Position numbers and translations under genes: made by a program
Part shown: positions 51,741 to 60,367 of the stretch, in pieces
Layout: each line of letters begins with the position of its first letter
Position numbering within the stretch: position 1 is the first letter of the stretch
Notes under the pieces: model-generated
What the model was told of the DNA's origin: nothing
What the model saw: the letters and a program-made list of their open reading frames with translations, nothing else
The model's database searches: none
Assembly: GCF_019278465.1 (NCBI RefSeq)
Contig: NZ_CP058983.1
Coordinates: 1,177,501-1,241,500, forward strand
Reading direction: 5' to 3'
Source: Tenacibaculum sp. AHE14PA
Lineage (GTDB): Bacteria > Bacteroidota > Bacteroidia > Flavobacteriales > Flavobacteriaceae
Length of the DNA stretch: 64,000 nt

Positions 51741-52311
51741 AATGATTAATTAATTCGGGTTCTACTTTCTTTTCTACTATATTTAATAAACTTTTTCTAG
51801 CTCTGTGTAATTTTACTTTTACGTTTGCTTCCGAAAAATCTGTTACTTCAATAATTTCTTTTAAACTTAATTCATCAAAATAAAACATCCATAAAATAGC
51901 TCTTTCATCTTCAGGTAAACTTAGCATACAAATATTTATTACCTCTGCTCGTTCTTTTCGTTCAATGCTCTCTAAAATACCTTCTGTAGATTTTATTTTA
52001 TTAATGGTAATTTCATCTATCGTGTCAATATTATATTTACCCTTATTCTTCTTTAAATTATCTAAAGAAGTTCGGTAACCAATTTTATAAAGCCAGGTAG
52101 AAAATTTTGAATCTCCTTTAAACTTATTTAAATTTTTATAAGCTTTAATAAACGTATCCTGAGAAATCTCTTCGGCCTCTTCCCTATTCTTTACCATTTT
52201 TAAAGCCAAAGTAAACACCATATTTTTATACCTCTCTACTAAGGTAGAAAATGCATTGGCATCACCCTTTAATACTTTATCAATATATGTTTGGTCGTTG
52301 TTAGTAGTCAT
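51727..52311 (-). CDS. ECF-type RNA polymerase sigma-70 factor
   Basis: A 194-residue sigma factor. Region 2 reads FSTLVERYKNMVFTLALKMV to AEEISQDTFIKAYKNLNKFK and STWLYKIGYRTSLDNLKKNK. Region 4 is LPEDERAILWMFYFDELSLK to IIEVTDFSEANVKVKLHRAR. There is no region 3 or 1, as expected for ECF sigmas. The following gene, overlapping by 14 bases, probably encodes its membrane anti-sigma. The upstream gap contains an 11-base inverted repeat with TGTAACC that may include its own promoter. The genes controlled are unknown, but the divergent DUF6249 gene is an obvious candidate. Confidence 0.93.
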   Translation of the reverse strand: MTTNNDQTYIDKVLKGDANAFSTLVERYKNMVFTLALKMVKNREEAEEISQDTFIKAYKNLNKFKGDSKFSTWLYKIGYRTSLDNLKKNKGKYNIDTIDEITINKIKSTEGILESIERKERAEVINICMLSLPEDERAILWMFYFDELSLKEIIEVTDFSEANVKVKLHRARKSLLNIVEKKVEPELINHYGRK

Positions 52312-52337
52312 TTTATTCTTTGACAGTGCATTCTTTT

Positions 52338-52388
52338 AAAAGGTTACATAAATTTTAAAAAAGTTTTTTATTTTTTCTGTAACCTTTT
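52338..52388. repeat. Inverted repeat AAAAGGTTACA / TGTAACCTTTT between the ECF sigma gene and the DUF6249 gene
   Basis: Perfect 11-base arms at 52338-52348 and 52378-52388, 29 bases apart, in the gap between divergent genes. Each arm offers a TGTAACC on one strand, similar to the -35 elements used by many ECF sigma factors. It may therefore be a pair of divergent ECF promoters or a binding site for a dimeric regulator. Confidence 0.5.
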
Positions 52389-52446
52389 TTTAATAACACG
52401 GTCATACTTGCAAACACATTAAAAATAATCATTTAAAATTAAAAAT

Positions 52447-52794
52447 ATGGAAGTAGCAGTTGTATTTATGTTCTTATTCGCAATAATATTCGGAATCTTT
52501 TATTTATTCTATTCAACACGTAATAAAGAACGCTTGGCTTTAATAGAAAAAGGTGTGGATGCAAAAATATTTATGCAAGGAGAACGAAAAAAATCAACAT
52601 TAACAGGTAGAATCATCGTTTTAAACTTAGCCTTATTATTAATGGGTATTGGCTTAGGTATTTTCTTCGGATTAATAATCGATACATACACATCTATTAA
52701 TGAAGACGCTGTTTACCCTGCAATGATTTTTCTTATGGCAGGTGTAGGTTTATTTGCAGGCTTTAACATTACTAAAAAATTAGATAACGAGTAA
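52447..52794 (+). CDS. DUF6249 membrane protein
   Basis: A 115-residue protein with three membrane helices (about residues 3-20, 55-77 and 88-106). The FYLFYSTRNKERLALIEKGV segment and the glycine-rich helices match DUF6249, a small family common in Bacteroidota beside ECF sigma factors. It is divergent from an ECF sigma operon across a gap with an inverted repeat, and is followed by its own terminator. It may be a target of that sigma factor. The function is unknown. Confidence 0.85.
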   Translation: MEVAVVFMFLFAIIFGIFYLFYSTRNKERLALIEKGVDAKIFMQGERKKSTLTGRIIVLNLALLLMGIGLGIFFGLIIDTYTSINEDAVYPAMIFLMAGVGLFAGFNITKKLDNE

Positions 52795-52819
52795 ACCTAT
52801 ATAATATCTTATAATGTTT

Positions 52820-52850
52820 AAAGAGAGTGAAACAATGTTTCATTCTCTTT
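52820..52850 (+). terminator. Terminator after the DUF6249 gene
   Basis: Arms AAAGAGAGTGAAAC and GTTTCATTCTCTTT (one G-T pair) with a 3-base loop, followed by TTTG on the plus strand, 26 bases after the stop. Confidence 0.8.
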
Positions 52851-52889
52851 TTTGTTTTTGTAATTTAGTAACCTAAATTTTTATTTGAA

Positions 52890-54215
52890 ATGAAAAAACT
52901 AACATTATTATTTTTTATAATTACCTCAACACTAATAGCACAAACAGATGCTAAAATTTACGATATTATAAATACTATTTCTTCGGATAGAATTAAAGCG
53001 GACATAAAAACGCTTACAGAGTTTGGTACAAGAAATACTTTTTCTGATACCATTTCTAACACGCGTGGTATTGGCGCAGCAAGACGTTGGGTAAAATCTG
53101 AATTCGATAAAATATCTACCGATTGTAACAATTGCATAAACACAATGTATCAGAAAGATTTCGTTACCAAAGAAGGCAATAGAAGAGTTCCTCATGATGC
53201 TTGGATTGTAAATGTTGTAGCAATACAGAAAGGAACAAAATACCCTAACAGCTATGTTATTATGAGCGGTGATATTGATTCGCGCGCAAGTAATACAATG
53301 GATTTTACAACCGATGCTCCTGGTGCAAACGACAACGCATCTGGTATGGCTGGTACAATTGAAGCTGCTAGAGTTTTAAGTAAATATCAATTTGAAAGTA
53401 GTATTGTGTATGTTGGTCTTTCTGGTGAAGAACAAGGCCTTTTTGGTGGTGCAGGATTGGCTAAATATGCTAAAAAGCAAGGTTGGGATATTATTGGTGT
53501 TTTAAATAATGATATGATTGGTAATATTACCGGTGTGGATGGCGTAATTGACAATCGTAGTTTTAGAATTTTTTCTGAACCAGTACCTGCTAATGAAACC
53601 GAAAGACAACGAAAAATGCGTCGTTTTTATGGTGGTGAGGTTGATGGTATTTCGCGTCAATTAGCTAGATATATTCATAAAACAACAAAAACCTATATGC
53701 CCGAAATGAATCCGATGATGATTTATAGATTAGATCGTTTTGGTCGTGGCGGGCATCACAGGCCTTTTAATGATTTAGGTTTTGCAGGAATTAGAATTAT
53801 GGAAGCTCATGAAAACTACACACAACAACACCAAGATATAAGAACCGAAAAAGGCATAGAATATGGCGATACTTTTAAACATGTAAACTTTGGTTACGCA
53901 AAAAAACTAACCGCAGTAAACGCAATTACAATGGCTAATTTAGCGTTGGCTCCACCTAGCCCGAAGGAAGTTGCTATAGGCGGAATAGTAGAAGCTTCTG
54001 CAAAATTAAAATGGAATAAAGTTAAGGGTGCTAAAGGTTATAAAATTTATTGGAGAGACACCACATCTCCTACTTGGGATAATGCTAGATATGTAGAGAC
54101 TACTGAATTTACTTTAGACGGAATTGTAATTGATAACTTCTTCTTCGGTGTAGCATCTGTAGGACAAAACGGGCATGAAAGCGTTGTTGTTTTTCCTAAT
54201 AAAATTATGCGATAA
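52890..54215 (+). CDS. Secreted M28-family zinc aminopeptidase with C-terminal Fn3-like domain
   Basis: A 441-residue exported peptidase (signal peptide about residues 1-18, ending LIAQT). The M28 core has GDIDSRASNTMDF, the metal-binding APGANDNASGMAGTIEAARV and YVGLSGEEQGLFGGAGLAKY with its catalytic Glu pair. Further ligands are DMIGN and the late HHRPFNDLGFAGIRIMEAHE. Residues about 355-441 form a beta-sandwich (KLKWNKVKGAKGYKIYWRDT), an Fn3-like domain. No T9SS sorting domain is seen at the end. It probably trims peptides in the periplasm or outside the cell. Confidence 0.9.
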   Translation: MKKLTLLFFIITSTLIAQTDAKIYDIINTISSDRIKADIKTLTEFGTRNTFSDTISNTRGIGAARRWVKSEFDKISTDCNNCINTMYQKDFVTKEGNRRVPHDAWIVNVVAIQKGTKYPNSYVIMSGDIDSRASNTMDFTTDAPGANDNASGMAGTIEAARVLSKYQFESSIVYVGLSGEEQGLFGGAGLAKYAKKQGWDIIGVLNNDMIGNITGVDGVIDNRSFRIFSEPVPANETERQRKMRRFYGGEVDGISRQLARYIHKTTKTYMPEMNPMMIYRLDRFGRGGHHRPFNDLGFAGIRIMEAHENYTQQHQDIRTEKGIEYGDTFKHVNFGYAKKLTAVNAITMANLALAPPSPKEVAIGGIVEASAKLKWNKVKGAKGYKIYWRDTTSPTWDNARYVETTEFTLDGIVIDNFFFGVASVGQNGHESVVVFPNKIMR

Positions 54216-54301
54216 TATTTAAAAAACTATATCGTTATTAAATAAGTTATAGATAATAATTAAATTTAAGTACCTTAGAAAACTCTTAAAAAAACAACAA
54301 A

Positions 54302-54829
54302 ATGCAATTAGAAGAACTTGTTATAAAATTTAAAGAAAAGGATGTAAAGGCTTTTGAAAAACTGCATCAAATGTATAATAAAAGTGTAGAAGGTGTTATT
54401 TTTAATATTGTAAGAGATAGAGAAATTGCTGAAGAAGTAACACAAGATGTTTTTATTAAAGCTTGGAATAATGTAGATTCTTATTCACAAAAAAAAGGAC
54501 GTTTCTTTACATGGATTATCAATATTGCTCGTAATGCCGCGATTGATAAAACGCGATCTAAAAATTTTAAGAACAGTTCTAAAAACCTTGACGCTCAAAT
54601 TTTCGTAGATATATTAGAAACTTACGATAGTTTAGACTCAAGAACTGATACCATTGGTATTAAAAACTTTGTTAACAAGTTAAAAGACACTTGTGTTAAG
54701 GTAATTGAATTACTTTATTTTAAGGGTTTTACGCAAAAAGAAGTTTCAGAGAGCTTAGACATGCCTTTAGGAACCGTTAAAACGAGAAACAGAAATTGTA
54801 TTAATGAATTAAGAATAATGCTTAAATAA
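54302..54829 (+). CDS. ECF-type sigma-70 factor of a second sigma/anti-sigma pair
   Basis: A 175-residue sigma factor. Region 2 shows FEKLHQMYNKSVEGVIFNIV, EEVTQDVFIKAWNNVDSYS and FFTWIINIARNAAIDKTRSK. Region 4 is CVKVIELLYFKGFTQKEVSE with LGTVKTRNRNCINELR. The RskA-type anti-sigma gene starts on its last base, giving TAATG coupling. It resembles SigK/RskA systems, which respond to redox or envelope signals. The regulon is unknown. Confidence 0.92.
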   Translation: MQLEELVIKFKEKDVKAFEKLHQMYNKSVEGVIFNIVRDREIAEEVTQDVFIKAWNNVDSYSQKKGRFFTWIINIARNAAIDKTRSKNFKNSSKNLDAQIFVDILETYDSLDSRTDTIGIKNFVNKLKDTCVKVIELLYFKGFTQKEVSESLDMPLGTVKTRNRNCINELRIMLK

Positions 54830-55626
54830 TGGAAGCAAAAAAACACATAGAATCTGGTATATTAGAACTTTATATTGCTGGTGCTCTTTCTGAAAAAGAA
54901 AATGAGCAAGTATATAAACTAATAATGGAGCATCCAGAAATTTTAAAGGAAGTAAGAGAAATAGAGAAATCAATTTCTTCTCTTACAGCCCATGTCGCTC
55001 CGAAAGAAACTAAGAACTCTTTTAAAGACATTTTAATTAAAATGTTACAAGAAAAAGAGCGCACAACCAAAGTTATTCCGCTAAATACTTCGAAAAATAA
55101 TTGGCTTACTTATGCTGGTTGGGCAGCAACTTTAATTATTGGTAGCACTTTACTTTTATCAATAAACAAAAACAATAATTTACAGGCCGAGTTAGATACA
55201 ATTAATCAAGCAAAGGATCAGTTTGAAATTCAATTAGAAAAATCTAATACGTATTTAGCGCAAAACGAAAGCTTATTAAAAGTAATAAGAGATAAAGATA
55301 TTGTTACTGTGCCTTTACAAGGGCAAAAAGTACTTCCTGAAGCATATGCAAAGGTTTACTGGAACAAAAACACAAAAAACATTTACTTAGATGTACAAGG
55401 ATTACCAGATCCTCCTAAAGGAAAAGTATATCAAGTATGGTCTTTAAAACTTGATCCTTTATCTCCTACTAGTTTAGGAACTATAGATAATTTTACAGCT
55501 AGTAAAAACAAAGTGTTTACAATAAGCAATCCTAATGAATCTCAAGCATTTGGTATTACATTAGAACCTGCAGGTGGTAGTATATCTCCTAATTTAGAGC
55601 AATTATATACGCTAGGAGCTGTTTAA
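54829..55626 (+). CDS. RskA-type anti-sigma factor
   Basis: A 265-residue membrane protein. The N-terminal 90 residues form an anti-sigma domain (ILELYIAGALSEKENEQVYKL). One membrane helix lies at about 101-116 (TYAGWAATLIIGSTLLL), followed by a short coiled coil (about 120-150). A C-terminal RskA periplasmic domain contains AYAKVYWNKNTKNIYLDVQG, KGKVYQVWSLKLDPLS, and ITLEPAGGS. It holds the sigma factor encoded just upstream, overlapping by one base, until a periplasmic signal releases it. Both genes form the operon. Confidence 0.92.
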   Translation: MEAKKHIESGILELYIAGALSEKENEQVYKLIMEHPEILKEVREIEKSISSLTAHVAPKETKNSFKDILIKMLQEKERTTKVIPLNTSKNNWLTYAGWAATLIIGSTLLLSINKNNNLQAELDTINQAKDQFEIQLEKSNTYLAQNESLLKVIRDKDIVTVPLQGQKVLPEAYAKVYWNKNTKNIYLDVQGLPDPPKGKVYQVWSLKLDPLSPTSLGTIDNFTASKNKVFTISNPNESQAFGITLEPAGGSISPNLEQLYTLGAV

Positions 55627-55646
55627 TTAATCTTTACATACATCAT

Positions 55647-55676
55647 AAATATAGTCGCTTAAAAGCGGCTATATTT
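55647..55676 (+). terminator. Hairpin after the RskA gene
   Basis: Arms AAATATAGTCGCTT and AAGCGGCTATATTT with a 2-base loop and one G-T pair, 20 bases after the stop. The tail is ATTT rather than a long T run. Its core recurs at 55964-55990. Confidence 0.55.
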
Positions 55677-55963
55677 ATTTACAACAAACTTATGTACATT
55701 AAAGTAATACCCTGCTTATATAGCTTAATTATAGAGACAGTAATGTATATAACTCCATATTTGCCTTCACTTAATTGTATTTAATTACACAACAACTATC
55801 TTTCCTTTTAGTATTCTGTTGATTTCTTCTAGTATTACATCGTTTTATTATAGTCTAAAAACCTTTATTTACTAATATAGGCTATGAACTTAAGATGTTT
55901 TTGGGCTACTTAAAATATTAATAATTGTTAAAACAATACACTAGTTATATACTTCATAAAATG

Positions 55964-55990
55964 AACATAGCCGCTTAAAGCGGCTATGTT
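55964..55990. repeat. Second copy of the AGCCGCTT hairpin
   Basis: Arms AACATAGCCGCTT and AAGCGGCTATGTT with a single-base loop. It shares 16 or more bases with the hairpin at 55647. It stands 71 bases beyond the TonB receptor stop, with TTTTG following on the plus strand. It could be a terminator for either side. Confidence 0.5.
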
Positions 55991-56060
55991 TTGTTATCAC
56001 TAATCCTTCTAAAAAAAAATGATAACAGCTAATAATTGTCCCCCCGAACAACTATATGTT

Positions 56061-58289
56061 TTAAAATGAATATCTTATTGATGCCTTTACTGAAAAAGGT
56101 GTCCCAGGTGTAAAATGAATTTCTTCTACTGAATTAGGTTCGTTCTGTAATCTAGATTCTGTTGCAAACTGCGTCTCGTTCCAGGCTACATTAAATAAAT
56201 TTTCGACAGACAAACCAAGCGTTATATCATTCATCTTATAACTAATATTTGCATCTGCAACAAAATAACCTTCTGCTACAATCGAATTATCTTCATTTGC
56301 AGGTCTATCTCCTAAATATCTATAATCGATACCTCCAGAAAAATTATTAAAATTATTTACTGATAATCCTCCTGTTACAGTAACTATAGGTGCCAATGGT
56401 ATATTATCTTCACCTGATGGTGTTCCTAAGCTTTTTGCATTAGTCAATGTAGCATCACTATTTAAATACAACCATTCGTTTATTTGGTATCTAAACCCTA
56501 AGTCTAATCCAAAACGTTCTGTTTTTCCTGAAGGTTCTATAATACCCGCATCACCAACATACACCAATTCATCTTCAGATAATAAAAACCATAAGACGGT
56601 GTTTATTGCTACTTTTGATGTAGGTTTCCATACATTTCCTATATCTAAACCGTATGCTCTTGGTAATGTTTTTCTATTTGGTTGTTTAGCTACTACCCTA
56701 GTATCATTTGTATGAAACCCAATTCCTGATTTTAAAAACCACTGAGTTTTAGCACTGGGAGTATACGTTATACTTACTTTAGGATTTACAATTACTTTTG
56801 ATTTTGAAAATGTTTTATATTCATCTAACAAGTAATCATTGTATGAAAAATTTAAATAATCTAAACGCAAAGCAGGTGCTATTATAAACTTACCTAATTC
56901 AAATTCACTATTTAAAAAAGAATAATAGTTTGTTTGATGCACTGCTCCTAACTGAATTTCATCTAAAACTTGTTTTCTTTGTAAGGTGTGTGACAGCTCT
57001 AAATTATTAATTATATCTGCTCTTAAACCTGTTCCGAAAGTTACAGTTACAGGTGTGTTAGAAAGCTTTGTTTTCTTTTTAAACTGTGTATTAAATCCAT
57101 AAATATCTCTATTTTCTGTTTGTTTAATTTGATCACCGTTTATAGGATCATCTAAGAAAAAAGTAAAGTTAGAAAATAGGTTAAAATTATAGTTTGAATA
57201 GAAAACGTTAGAAATAACATTTACATCGTTTTTTAAAACTTTAGAATGTTCTAAATTAATATTTGTTCTAGAAGTTGTTCCTCCTTCAGTATCATCGATA
57301 CTTCCAAATCGAGTAATATTTCCATTAGCAACTTCTCTTACCGGAATTTGACCCGATGCATCCCATTTACTTGTAAAGTGCGATGCTGATAATGACAAAC
57401 TGCTATTATCTTTTAAAAACGTTTTGTATTTAGAAAAAAGATTGATTCTGCTAAAATTCTGAGGAGATTCTACAAAACCATCAGTTGACAAATACTCTAT
57501 CGCTACATAAGCGTTATCTGTACTGTTCTTATCTAAAAGGTTAAACATTCCTAATGTTCTAAAGGTATTAAACTGCCCTATTCCTACTTCTATTTGACTT
57601 TCATCTAAATACGACTTTGTTTTAAAATCTACATAACCGGCAGTATTAAAATCACCTTTACTAGCATAATATGGTCCTTTACCAAAGTTTATTTTTTCTA
57701 TTGTTTCCGGAATTAAAAAATGTAAATCGCTATATCCTTGTCCGTGCGCATGAGAAACCATATTTACTGGTATTCCGTCTACAGATAATGCTAAATCGGT
57801 ACCATGATCAATATCAAAACCTCTTAAAAATATTTGCTCTGCCTTTCCTCCTCCAGCATGCTGGCCTATAAAAAGGCCTGGTACTTTTTGTAAAATTTGT
57901 TGTGAAGAACTTACTGGTTTCTTATCTAAATCTATTCTAACAAAATTTTGCAAAGGGTCTTGCTTACTCGACAATGTCATTTCATCTAACATAAAACTCT
58001 TCATCGATAAGGTTATGACATTTGCTTTGTTAAAGTCTTTTTTGGTTAATTGTATTATTTTTTTTTCGTATCCTAAAAGACGAAACTCTACAAAATCTCC
58101 ATCTTTCGCTTTATCAATCACAAATTTTCCATTTAATTCGGTATGCGTATGGCTATTACTAGTAACATTATAGACGTATACGTTCTCTAAAGGTTTGTTA
58201 TTTTTATTCATTACTTTGCCAATAAACTCTTGTGAGAACATCTTAAAGCAACTTAAAAAAGTTACAAATAATAGTAGTTTAGTTTTCAA
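56061..58289 (-). CDS. TonB-dependent outer-membrane receptor of the DUF4331 cluster
   Basis: A 742-residue receptor. A signal peptide (residues 1-19, ending KMFSQ) is followed by a carboxypeptidase-like regulatory domain (FIGKVMNKNNKPLENVYVYN, about 20-95) and a plug with IFLRGFDIDHGTDLALSVDG and GQGYSDLHFLIPETIEKI. The plug includes the His-rich stretch VSHAHGQGYSD. A 22-strand barrel follows, ending FSVKASIRYSF with the terminal Phe of outer-membrane proteins. It is the last gene of a cluster with two DUF4331-type proteins and a TPR lipoprotein. The ligand is not known; the histidines might touch a metal, but this is speculative. Confidence 0.9.
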   Translation of the reverse strand: MKTKLLLFVTFLSCFKMFSQEFIGKVMNKNNKPLENVYVYNVTSNSHTHTELNGKFVIDKAKDGDFVEFRLLGYEKKIIQLTKKDFNKANVITLSMKSFMLDEMTLSSKQDPLQNFVRIDLDKKPVSSSQQILQKVPGLFIGQHAGGGKAEQIFLRGFDIDHGTDLALSVDGIPVNMVSHAHGQGYSDLHFLIPETIEKINFGKGPYYASKGDFNTAGYVDFKTKSYLDESQIEVGIGQFNTFRTLGMFNLLDKNSTDNAYVAIEYLSTDGFVESPQNFSRINLFSKYKTFLKDNSSLSLSASHFTSKWDASGQIPVREVANGNITRFGSIDDTEGGTTSRTNINLEHSKVLKNDVNVISNVFYSNYNFNLFSNFTFFLDDPINGDQIKQTENRDIYGFNTQFKKKTKLSNTPVTVTFGTGLRADIINNLELSHTLQRKQVLDEIQLGAVHQTNYYSFLNSEFELGKFIIAPALRLDYLNFSYNDYLLDEYKTFSKSKVIVNPKVSITYTPSAKTQWFLKSGIGFHTNDTRVVAKQPNRKTLPRAYGLDIGNVWKPTSKVAINTVLWFLLSEDELVYVGDAGIIEPSGKTERFGLDLGFRYQINEWLYLNSDATLTNAKSLGTPSGEDNIPLAPIVTVTGGLSVNNFNNFSGGIDYRYLGDRPANEDNSIVAEGYFVADANISYKMNDITLGLSVENLFNVAWNETQFATESRLQNEPNSVEEIHFTPGTPFSVKASIRYSF

Positions 58290-58305
58290 AATGATAGATT
58301 TTTTA

Positions 58306-59601
58306 TTAGATATTTAAAATTTTCTTCTCCATCAAAGGTCCTAATTCAAAAGAACTTTCCAAAAGTTCTTTTCTTATTTTTTTTGCTTTTTCTTCTATAC
58401 CATTTGCTTTATATATTTCTGCAATATGGTACTGAACTGATGGTTCGAAAGTTTTTCCTAATACACTATCATTTACAATTTGTAATGCCTTTTTATACTC
58501 TTTATTTTTATAATAATACCAAGCTAATAAATCATACGATTGCGGAGTTGGCCTACTATTTATTTCTTTTTTTATATAAGGGAATGCTTTTTCAGAATCA
58601 TTAAATTCTTCAAGATATAATTTCGCTAAATGTTGATTATACATTACACCATATTGGACATTTTTTATACTTGATAAATAAAGATCTATATTATTCTTTT
58701 TAGATATAGAGTCATTTTGAAACTCTGCTATTTCAGACTTTAATAAAAAGTAATCTGGCGAAAAATGTTTATCACTTATAATATCTAAAATTCGCAATGC
58801 TTCTTTGGGGTTTCTATCATGCGAAAACACAATCCAAGCAATACCTTTTTTCGCATACGCGTTGTTATTATCTAACGCTAAACTCTTTAAATATAAATTG
58901 TAAGATTCTTTTATTTGACCATTATGACCATAAAAATCAGCTAAATTCGTATAACTCCATATTTTAAGAGCTTTATCATTAGCTTCTTCGGCTTTTTTCA
59001 TTCCTTTTTCCATAAAACGAATTGCAGAAGTTAAATCTCCCTGATGATCATGCCATTTAGAAACTCTTATTAAATAATCAAAATCTGAATAATCTTCTAT
59101 TTCAGACAAATATTTAGATGCTTTTTCTGTATCACCGAGTTCTAAGTAAACATCGAAAAGCATTTTATTAGTGCTATTTAAATTATCACCATTTATTGCT
59201 GCTTTTTTTAATAACTCTAACGACTCTTTAAATCTATGTTGTGATATGTAATTTCTTGCTAATGCTCGTAAACTCGATGAGTTACTAAAATTAGTTTTTA
59301 TGTTTATTTGAAGCAATTTATTTTCTGCTTCTATTAGGTAAGAGATATTACCTTTTGATGAAAAAAGCATTGTGTTCGCACTTGCAATCTTTGTTAAATA
59401 AGGGTATTGGGAAGGTTGATTGTTTAATTTATTTTGCCAAAAATCAAGTTCTTTTTGGGCTAAAAAATCAGATACGTTTATTGTATTATTTAAAAAAATA
59501 TTATAATCTAACTCTTTTGCTATTTTTACTTCTTTAGAAGTTGAGCAACTTACTAATATGCTTAAAATAGCGAACGAAAGAATTGTTTTTAATGTTTTCA
59601 T
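58306..59601 (-). CDS. TPR-repeat lipoprotein
   Basis: A 431-residue lipoprotein starting at ATG 59601 (the two codons before it would need a TTG). Signal: MKTLKTILSFAILSILVSCS with the lipobox Cys near residue 19. The rest is tetratricopeptide repeats: RFKESLELLKKAAINGDNLN, LTSAIRFMEKGMKKAEEAND, KESYNLYLKSLALDNNNAYA, PYIKKEINSRPTPQSYDLLA and EYKKALQIVNDSVL. It probably scaffolds partner proteins on the inner face of the outer membrane. It is the third gene of the DUF4331 cluster, with 16 bases to the receptor gene downstream. Confidence 0.88.
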   Translation of the reverse strand: MKTLKTILSFAILSILVSCSTSKEVKIAKELDYNIFLNNTINVSDFLAQKELDFWQNKLNNQPSQYPYLTKIASANTMLFSSKGNISYLIEAENKLLQINIKTNFSNSSSLRALARNYISQHRFKESLELLKKAAINGDNLNSTNKMLFDVYLELGDTEKASKYLSEIEDYSDFDYLIRVSKWHDHQGDLTSAIRFMEKGMKKAEEANDKALKIWSYTNLADFYGHNGQIKESYNLYLKSLALDNNNAYAKKGIAWIVFSHDRNPKEALRILDIISDKHFSPDYFLLKSEIAEFQNDSISKKNNIDLYLSSIKNVQYGVMYNQHLAKLYLEEFNDSEKAFPYIKKEINSRPTPQSYDLLAWYYYKNKEYKKALQIVNDSVLGKTFEPSVQYHIAEIYKANGIEEKAKKIRKELLESSFELGPLMEKKILNI

Positions 59602-59696
59602 AATCAAGAAGGATTAAATATCAATTTTTAAAAAACTGGCTGCCAATTAATCAGCAACCAATTTTCATTAAGGGGAATTCATTAATTTTAATATTA

Positions 59697-60338
59697 TTAC
59701 CAAGGGCTAGCTAAGTAAGGGAAAGACGTTAAAAACTCTTTATCATTAGCACTTACATTATCGTCTGATAAAGTTGGATTCTCAGACATTGTTAAACCAG
59801 TTTCACCTCCGAAGATTAAAATTAGTTCTACCGTAATTACATCATCAGCTAAAGCTCTACCTGTTAATACATTTGACCCGTCATAAAATGTTGTTTTACC
59901 ATCTAAAGACACTGTTAAAACATCTGTTGCTAATACACCTGCAAATGCTGCTGCATCAAAACCTAATGCGTTTTCATCTCCTTCATTAAAATAAGCAGGA
60001 CTTAAAGCTTTTAAATTTGTTTCAAACATTGTTGCAAATGCAGCTCCCTGATTAGAAGGTATTGTTACATTAAACATGTCTTTTTTATCACTATCTACAA
60101 ATACAGTGTTAATAGCTGGTCTTCCCATTTGGTCTTTCTGTGCATAAGTTCCTGAAAAGCTAATTGGAGCATCATAATCCATATTATCTTCATCATCACT
60201 ACAACTTGTTAGCGTTAAAAACGATAACATTAATATTGTTACTATTCTTATAGGCTTAAGTTTCATTCTTGTAGGCTTTGTTAAAATAAAGATTGATAGA
60301 ATTGAAATTGCTATGTTTTTTATATTTTTAAGTTTCAT
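59697..60338 (-). CDS. DUF4331-like lipoprotein with doubled N-terminal leader
   Basis: A 213-residue protein if started at ATG 60338, or 189 residues from ATG 60266. The second start gives a classical lipoprotein signal, MKLKPIRIVTILMLSFLTLT then SCSDDED. The first adds 24 residues that look like another signal segment beginning with the same MKLK. The mature part resembles the C-terminal half of DUF4331 proteins (QKDQMGRPAINTVFVDSDKK, FETNLKALSPAYF, FYDGSNVLTGRALADDVITV). It starts 29 bases after the DUF4331 gene upstream. It may act with that protein as the second half of what is one chain elsewhere. The function is unknown. Confidence 0.8.
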   Translation of the reverse strand: MKLKNIKNIAISILSIFILTKPTRMKLKPIRIVTILMLSFLTLTSCSDDEDNMDYDAPISFSGTYAQKDQMGRPAINTVFVDSDKKDMFNVTIPSNQGAAFATMFETNLKALSPAYFNEGDENALGFDAAAFAGVLATDVLTVSLDGKTTFYDGSNVLTGRALADDVITVELILIFGGETGLTMSENPTLSDDNVSANDKEFLTSFPYLASPW

Positions 60339-60367
60339 AATTGTAGAATTTAAAATTTGATTAATGA

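Larger units (their letters stand above)
55627..56060. other. 434-base AT-rich intergenic region with two similar hairpins
   Basis: No gene is supported between the RskA gene and the convergent TonB receptor gene. Two related hairpins sit 303 bases apart, sharing the core AGYCGCTTAA/AAGCGGCTAT. The rest is AT-rich with only a 30-codon frame of no recognisable character. Confidence 0.6.
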
